Source of the DNA: Flavobacteriaceae bacterium
GTDB lineage: Bacteria; Bacteroidota; Bacteroidia; Flavobacteriales; Flavobacteriaceae
DNA: 64,000 bases
Assembly: GCA_021647405.1 (NCBI GenBank)
Contig: JAKIUU010000001.1
Location: 1-64,000 of the forward strand
Direction of reading: 5' to 3'
A program made the position numbers and the translations under genes. The notes beneath the pieces were generated by a model. It had not been told where the DNA came from, did no database searches, and saw nothing but the letters and a program-made list of their open reading frames with translations. Each line of letters starts with the position of its first letter. Within the stretch, counting starts at the first letter, position 1. Positions 60,853 to 64,000 of this stretch are shown piece after piece.

Positions 60853-61098
60853 CTACTTTCCTTTTTCAATCTTATACCATTTGTATTTCTTAATGTCATT
60901 TTCATCATAAATAGCTTTTTTATAATATTTAAGCCACACATTTTTGATAATATCTTTGGCTTGCTCTACCGTATCTAATAAAATATCGCCAGTATATTTT
61001 TGAACTTCTTTGTTTGAGCCAAAATCAAAAACAGCTTGACTGTCGGTTTCTTTAAATTCCCGTAATAGTGTTCGTTCTGTTTCTATAATTGTAGTCAT
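60853..61098 (-). pseudogene. truncated GNAT acetyltransferase fused to a foreign tail
   Basis: The first 55 residues (ETERTLLREFKETDSQAVFDF, DTVEQAKDIIKNVWLKYY) match the start of RimJ/RimL-type acetyltransferases. The acetyl-CoA-binding half (normally another 110 residues) is missing. The remaining 24 residues (KYKWYKIEKGK at the end) are not GNAT-like and seem to come from the end of another protein. A deletion joining two genes is the simplest reading. It sits beside the repeat cluster at 61.1-61.6 kb. Confidence 0.7.
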
Positions 61099-61121
61099 AC
61101 TTGCTTATATTTAGTATTTCA

Positions 61122-61160
61122 TTCGACTTTGCCGTGCCTACAACAGGCAAGCTCAGGGTA
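61122..61160 (+). repeat. degenerate repeat A copy with enlarged loop
   Basis: TTCGACT and GCTCAGGGTA, the ends of the repeat A pattern, are separated by an extra hairpin (TGCCT/AGGCA). It lies 15 bases left of the next copy. Confidence 0.4.
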
Positions 61161-61163
61161 ATA

Positions 61164-61499
61164 TTAGTTATCATCGTCAGGCTGAGCGGAGTCGAAGCCC
61201 TTATGACTCGTCTCATTTTTACATTCTGCCAAAGCTTTCAATTTATCCCAATTGTCATTTATTATGGCTTCTTTTTTTGCTCTAGTCCAACCTTTCACTT
61301 GTTTTTCGAATGCAATAGCTTGATTTGGGTCTAAAAAATCAGTACAAAAAACAAGTTTTAAAGGTCTTCTTACAAATGTGTAACTATCTTTTTGTAACCC
61401 TAATTTGTGTTCAACTAAACGTCTTTCTATATTATTGGTTATACCTGTATAATAACTCTTATCAGAACATTCTAGTATGTAAACATAATATTGTTTCAT
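61164..61499 (-). CDS. GIY-YIG nuclease-domain protein between inverted repeats
   Basis: The 111-residue protein has the GIY-YIG core: YYVYILECSDKSYYTGITNNIERRLVEH gives the Y-V-Y and Y-T-G equivalents, the arginine of IERR and a conserved histidine; the metal-binding glutamate is in AFEKQVKGW. The family is UPF0213-like, with unknown cellular role; some relatives are structure-specific or homing nucleases. The last residues (FDSAQPDDDN) are translated from a repeat A copy at 61176-61200, and another copy in opposite orientation begins 19 bases upstream of the ATG. The gene thus nearly fills the space between two inverted hairpin repeats. Confidence 0.88.
   Translation of the reverse strand: MKQYYVYILECSDKSYYTGITNNIERRLVEHKLGLQKDSYTFVRRPLKLVFCTDFLDPNQAIAFEKQVKGWTRAKKEAIINDNWDKLKALAECKNETSHKGFDSAQPDDDN
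61176..61200 (-). repeat. hairpin repeat A, copy 2 (stem GGGCT/AGCCT)
   Basis: Read on the minus strand: GGGCT, loop TCGACTCCGCTC, AGCCT, GAC. The stem is paired (one G-U) but differs from the other copies. It overlaps the 3' end of the GIY-YIG gene. Confidence 0.75.
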
Positions 61500-61517
61500 T
61501 TTACTCTTATTCCGTCT

Positions 61518-61542
61518 ACCCTTCGACTCCGCTCAGGGTGAC
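61518..61542 (+). repeat. hairpin repeat A, copy 3 (stem ACCCT/AGGGT)
   Basis: ACCCT, loop TCGACTCCGCTC, AGGGT, GAC on the plus strand, just upstream of the GIY-YIG start and inverted relative to copy 2. Confidence 0.8.
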
Positions 61543-61567
61543 TTTAATTATTTATCCTCTTTTCTAT

Positions 61568-61604
61568 CCTTCGGCTATCCCCGATAGTTCAGGGTAGAAT
61601 GACA
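61568..61604 (+). repeat. related hairpin repeat
   Basis: CCTTCGG, then an inner hairpin CTAT/ATAG around CCCCG, then TTCAGGGTAGAATGACA. It shares the CCTT..AGGG frame of repeat A and the CCCGATAG text of the palindrome at 11441. It lies between the GIY-YIG gene and yifB. Confidence 0.5.
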
Positions 61605-61615
61605 TTATCTTCGAC

Positions 61616-63154
61616 TTATCCCAACCAACCTTCTCTATCCAAACTGCGGTATTGAATGGCCTCAGAAATATGGCTCGGTTTTATAGCTTCTGAGTTTTCT
61701 AAATCGGCAATGGTGCGGGCTACTTTTAAAATACGGTCGTAAGCTCTGGCCGATAAACCCAATTTATCCATAGCTGTTTTAATCAAATCCATACTCTCTG
61801 AATTTAAAGCACAATATTTTCTTATTTGTTTGACATTCATCTGCGCATTATAATGCACATTCTTGTCATCTTTAAACCGTGCTGTCTGAATTTCTCTGGC
61901 TTTAATAACCCTGTCTCTTATAATTTTGCTCGATTCGCCTTTGCGTTCTTCGGCTAACTTTTCGAAAGGTACAGGTTGGACTTCAATATGGATGTCTATC
62001 CTATCTAAAAGGGGTCCTGATATTTTACTCAAATAGCGTTGCATCTCTTGTGGTGATGATGACAAACCTTTTTCATCATCCGCAAAATAGCCGCTCGGAC
62101 TCGGATTCATACTGGCCACCAACATAATGCTACACGGATACGTCACTGTGAATTTTGCCCGCGAAATGGTGACTTCGCGATCTTCTAAAGGTTGTCGCAT
62201 CACTTCTAAAACGGTACGCTTAAATTCGGGTAATTCATCTAAAAATAAGACGCCATTATGCGATAATGATATTTCGCCAGGTTGTGGATAGGCCCCACCC
62301 CCTACCAAAGCCACATCAGAAATGGTATGATGTGGTGACCTAAATGGCCGCTGACTCATCAAGCCTACATTTTCTTTAACGCGTCCTACCACCGAATGGA
62401 TTTTTGTGGTTTCTAAGGCTTCTTGAAGCGTCATTGGGGGTAAAATTGTTGGGAGGCGTTTGGCTAACATTGTTTTGCCACTCCCAGGAGGGCCGATTAA
62501 AATAACATTATGACCGCCTGCTGCGGCAATTTCCATACAACGTTTTATTGACTCTTGCCCCTTTACATCCGAGAAATCGAATTCAGGATGTTCTAAATTT
62601 TCATAAAACTGTTTACGCGTATCTACGACTAAACATTCCAACGTTGAGACATCTTTAAAAAAAGAAATAACCTGATTGATGTTTTCAACCGCATAGATTT
62701 CTAAATTATCTACAACAGCCGCTTCCATGGCATTTTGCTTGGGCAGAATAAAACCTTTAAAACCTTCTTCTCTCGCTTTTATAGCAATGGGTAAAGCGCC
62801 TTTAAAAGGTTGCAGTCCTCCGTCAAGAGACAGCTCTCCCATAATAATGTATTTATCGAGTTCTTCAGCTTTAATCTGACCTGAAGCCGTTAAAATCCCT
62901 ATGGCCAGCGTTAAATCGTAAGCCGATCCTTCTTTGCGCAAATCGGCTGGTGCCATATTGATGGTAATTTTTTTACCAGGCAATACATAGCCATTGTTTT
63001 TTAAAGCGGCAGAAATGCGGTAACTGCTTTCTTTTATGGCATTATCTGGTAAACCAACAAGGTGGTAACCGATGCCTTTATCAATATTTACTTCAACTGT
63101 AATGGTGGTCGCTTCGACGCCAAAAACGGCTCCGCCATAAACTTTTGTGAGCAT
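61616..63154 (-). CDS. comM: YifB/ComM-family Mg-chelatase-like AAA+ ATPase
   Basis: The 512-residue protein has an N-terminal Lon-protease-like fold (about 1-160, including VGLPDNAIKESSYRI and GELSLDGGLQPFKGALPIA), an AAA+ core with Walker A GPPGSGKTMLAKRLP, GVLFLDELPEF for Walker B, RSPHHTISD, and the C-terminal Mg-chelatase lid domain. In naturally competent bacteria ComM acts as a branch-migration helicase that helps integrate foreign DNA. The family is widespread and its presence alone does not prove competence. It ends 12 bases after the repeat cluster. Confidence 0.93.
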   Translation of the reverse strand: MLTKVYGGAVFGVEATTITVEVNIDKGIGYHLVGLPDNAIKESSYRISAALKNNGYVLPGKKITINMAPADLRKEGSAYDLTLAIGILTASGQIKAEELDKYIIMGELSLDGGLQPFKGALPIAIKAREEGFKGFILPKQNAMEAAVVDNLEIYAVENINQVISFFKDVSTLECLVVDTRKQFYENLEHPEFDFSDVKGQESIKRCMEIAAAGGHNVILIGPPGSGKTMLAKRLPTILPPMTLQEALETTKIHSVVGRVKENVGLMSQRPFRSPHHTISDVALVGGGAYPQPGEISLSHNGVLFLDELPEFKRTVLEVMRQPLEDREVTISRAKFTVTYPCSIMLVASMNPSPSGYFADDEKGLSSSPQEMQRYLSKISGPLLDRIDIHIEVQPVPFEKLAEERKGESSKIIRDRVIKAREIQTARFKDDKNVHYNAQMNVKQIRKYCALNSESMDLIKTAMDKLGLSARAYDRILKVARTIADLENSEAIKPSHISEAIQYRSLDREGWLG

Positions 63155-63221
63155 TTTTTAAAGCTTTGTATAAAAGTATGAAAAATATTGTTGTTTAAGG
63201 CGCTGGAAATAAAATATTTGT

Positions 63222-63268
63222 AATTAAAAAAGAAACCTTCAAAACGGAATGTTTTGAAGGTTTCTTTT
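63222..63268 (-). terminator. intrinsic terminator after hppD
   Basis: An 18-base stem (AAAAGAAACCTTCAAAAC with its complement) and a GGAAT loop run into a T stretch on the minus strand, 42 bases past the hppD stop. Confidence 0.9.
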
Positions 63269-63281
63269 GACTTATTATGAG

Positions 63282-63307
63282 ACCCTTCGACTACGCTCAG
63301 GGTGACA
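63282..63307 (+). repeat. hairpin repeat A, copy 4 (stem ACCCT/AGGGT)
   Basis: ACCCT, loop TCGACTACGCTC, AGGGT, GACA. It lies 2 bases beyond the hppD stop codon, between the gene and its terminator. Confidence 0.8.
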
Positions 63308-63309
63308 TT

Positions 63310-64000
63310 TTAGAGAGTACCTCTGTTTTCTTGTTCTCTTTCAATAGATTCAAAAAGGGCTTTAAAATTACCAGCGCCAAATCCTTTAGCACCCATACGC
63401 TGGATTATTTCGAAAAATAATGTGGGCCTGTCTTCAACAGGTTTTGTGAATATTTGTAACAAATAGCCCTCTTCATCGGCATCGACCAAAATAGATAAAC
63501 TACGCAAAGCACCAATGTCTTCGTGCATTATTTTCATATGTTCACCCAAGCGGTTTGGAATGTCTTCGTAATAGGCTTTCGGTGGGGCTGGTAAAAATTC
63601 AACACCTCTGGCTTTAAGTTGCTTTACCGTTTCAATAATATCGTCTGTAGCTACTGCAATATGTTGCGCTCCTGGGCTTTCGTAAAAATCTAAATATTCT
63701 TCTATTTGCGATTTTTTAGCTGCTTTGGCGGGTTCGTTAATCGGGAATTTTATCCTGCCATTGCCATTACTCATGACTTTACTCATTAAAGCAGAATATT
63801 CTGTATGGATTTGTTTGTCATCAAAAGAGAGGAAGTTTACAAAACCCATGACGTCTTCATACCATTTTACCCACTGGTTCATTTCTCCCCAACCGACATT
63901 ACCCACCATATGGTCTATAAATTTTAAACCAACGGACGTGGGATTGTAATCTGATGCCCATTTTCTATAGCCTGGTAAAAAGCAACCTTTGTAATTTTTA
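63310..64000 (-). CDS. hppD: 4-hydroxyphenylpyruvate dioxygenase, 3' part
   Basis: The gene runs off the right edge; 230 codons are visible, the C-terminal two thirds of the enzyme. It turns 4-hydroxyphenylpyruvate into homogentisate in tyrosine breakdown using Fe(II) and oxygen. The frame is open up to the edge with GCFLPGYRKW upstream, so the internal ATG at 63909 is not the start. All three iron ligands can be placed: His in FIDHMVGNV, His in AQHIAVATDDI, Glu in LFFEIIQRMG. GFGAGNFKALFESIE is the usual C-terminal helix. A repeat A copy and a terminator follow. Confidence 0.95.
   Translation of the reverse strand, partial: KNYKGCFLPGYRKWASDYNPTSVGLKFIDHMVGNVGWGEMNQWVKWYEDVMGFVNFLSFDDKQIHTEYSALMSKVMSNGNGRIKFPINEPAKAAKKSQIEEYLDFYESPGAQHIAVATDDIIETVKQLKARGVEFLPAPPKAYYEDIPNRLGEHMKIMHEDIGALRSLSILVDADEEGYLLQIFTKPVEDRPTLFFEIIQRMGAKGFGAGNFKALFESIEREQENRGTL

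Noticed and set aside
1..64000. CRISPR arrays, tRNA and rRNA genes, complete insertion sequences
   Set aside because: Read for regularly spaced repeats, T-loop-like text and transposase motifs; none convincing was found. A tRNA or covariance-model scan would settle small RNA genes.

Overview
The window reads as a stretch of chromosome from a member of the Bacteroidota, most likely a marine-type Flavobacteriaceae. The pointers are the low G+C content, A-rich leaders without Shine-Dalgarno sequences, many TAnnTTTG-type -7 promoter boxes, two secreted proteins with type IX secretion (Por) C-terminal domains, a TonB receptor with a carboxypeptidase-like N-terminal domain, the RNase Y/ZapA neighbourhood with a 6S-like RNA, and TamB next to TsaD. 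No rRNA, tRNA, CRISPR array, prophage or complete insertion sequence was seen. Most of the window is ordinary core genome; accessory traits are concentrated around 1.7-2.0 kb, 53.7-56.2 kb and 60.8-61.6 kb.

Layout. 0-5.3 kb (minus strand): a small membrane protein, a membrane-anchored LuxR-type regulator, and pta-ackA for acetate/ATP metabolism. 5.4-9.8 kb: histidine catabolism (hutI, bifunctional ftcD) with a thioredoxin-like protein and a coupled methyltransferase. 10-13.8 kb: aroQ, a XerD-like recombinase, and a division/RNA unit on the minus strand (coiled-coil protein, zapA, 6S-like RNA, rny). 14-21 kb: M23 peptidase, TonB receptor, an ECF sigma/membrane protein/periplasmic protein unit, and a T9SS-exported glycosidase-like protein. 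21-29 kb: ABC-F protein, lipoprotein with a degenerate thioredoxin fold, DEAD-box helicase, HMG-CoA lyase, and the glycolytic pair pfkA-gapA. 29-40 kb: tamB diverging from tsaD, M1 peptidase, rRNA methyltransferase, two nuclease-fold secreted proteins, and a cold-shock protein. 40-48.6 kb: pcm, two dehydrogenases, a PagL-like lipid A deacylase, a four-gene MacAB-like efflux system, and a DCC protein. 48.6-53.7 kb: dicarboxylate/amino-acid symporter, msrA, threonine aldolase, prfB, HAD phosphatase. 54.4-58 kb: a LicC-like nucleotidyltransferase coupled to a CDP-alcohol phosphotransferase, then a LemA/TPM operon. 58-64 kb: a large sensor kinase, a broken acetyltransferase, a GIY-YIG nuclease between inverted repeats, the YifB/ComM ATPase, and hppD running off the right edge.

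How it fits together. Amino acid breakdown (His through hutI and ftcD; Tyr through hppD; Leu through HMG-CoA lyase; Thr through threonine aldolase), glycolysis (pfkA, gapA) and acetate production (pta, ackA) form the metabolic theme. Two near-identical 18-bp LacI-type palindromes, one between pta and hutI and one upstream of pfkA, suggest a shared carbon-status regulator.

The most unusual signals are: (1) a hairpin repeat family with a constant 12-nt loop and changing but still paired stems, two copies of which flank a GIY-YIG nuclease gene as inverted repeats; (2) a displaced relic of an ackA 3' end that differs from the live gene only at silent positions over its conserved part, next to two copies of a second pairing-conserved repeat; (3) a well-supported 6S-like RNA between zapA and rny; (4) a kinase sensor domain whose CxxCH haem motif is broken by one apparent base change; and (5) an isolated head-group activation/transfer gene pair beside a repeat-rich gap.
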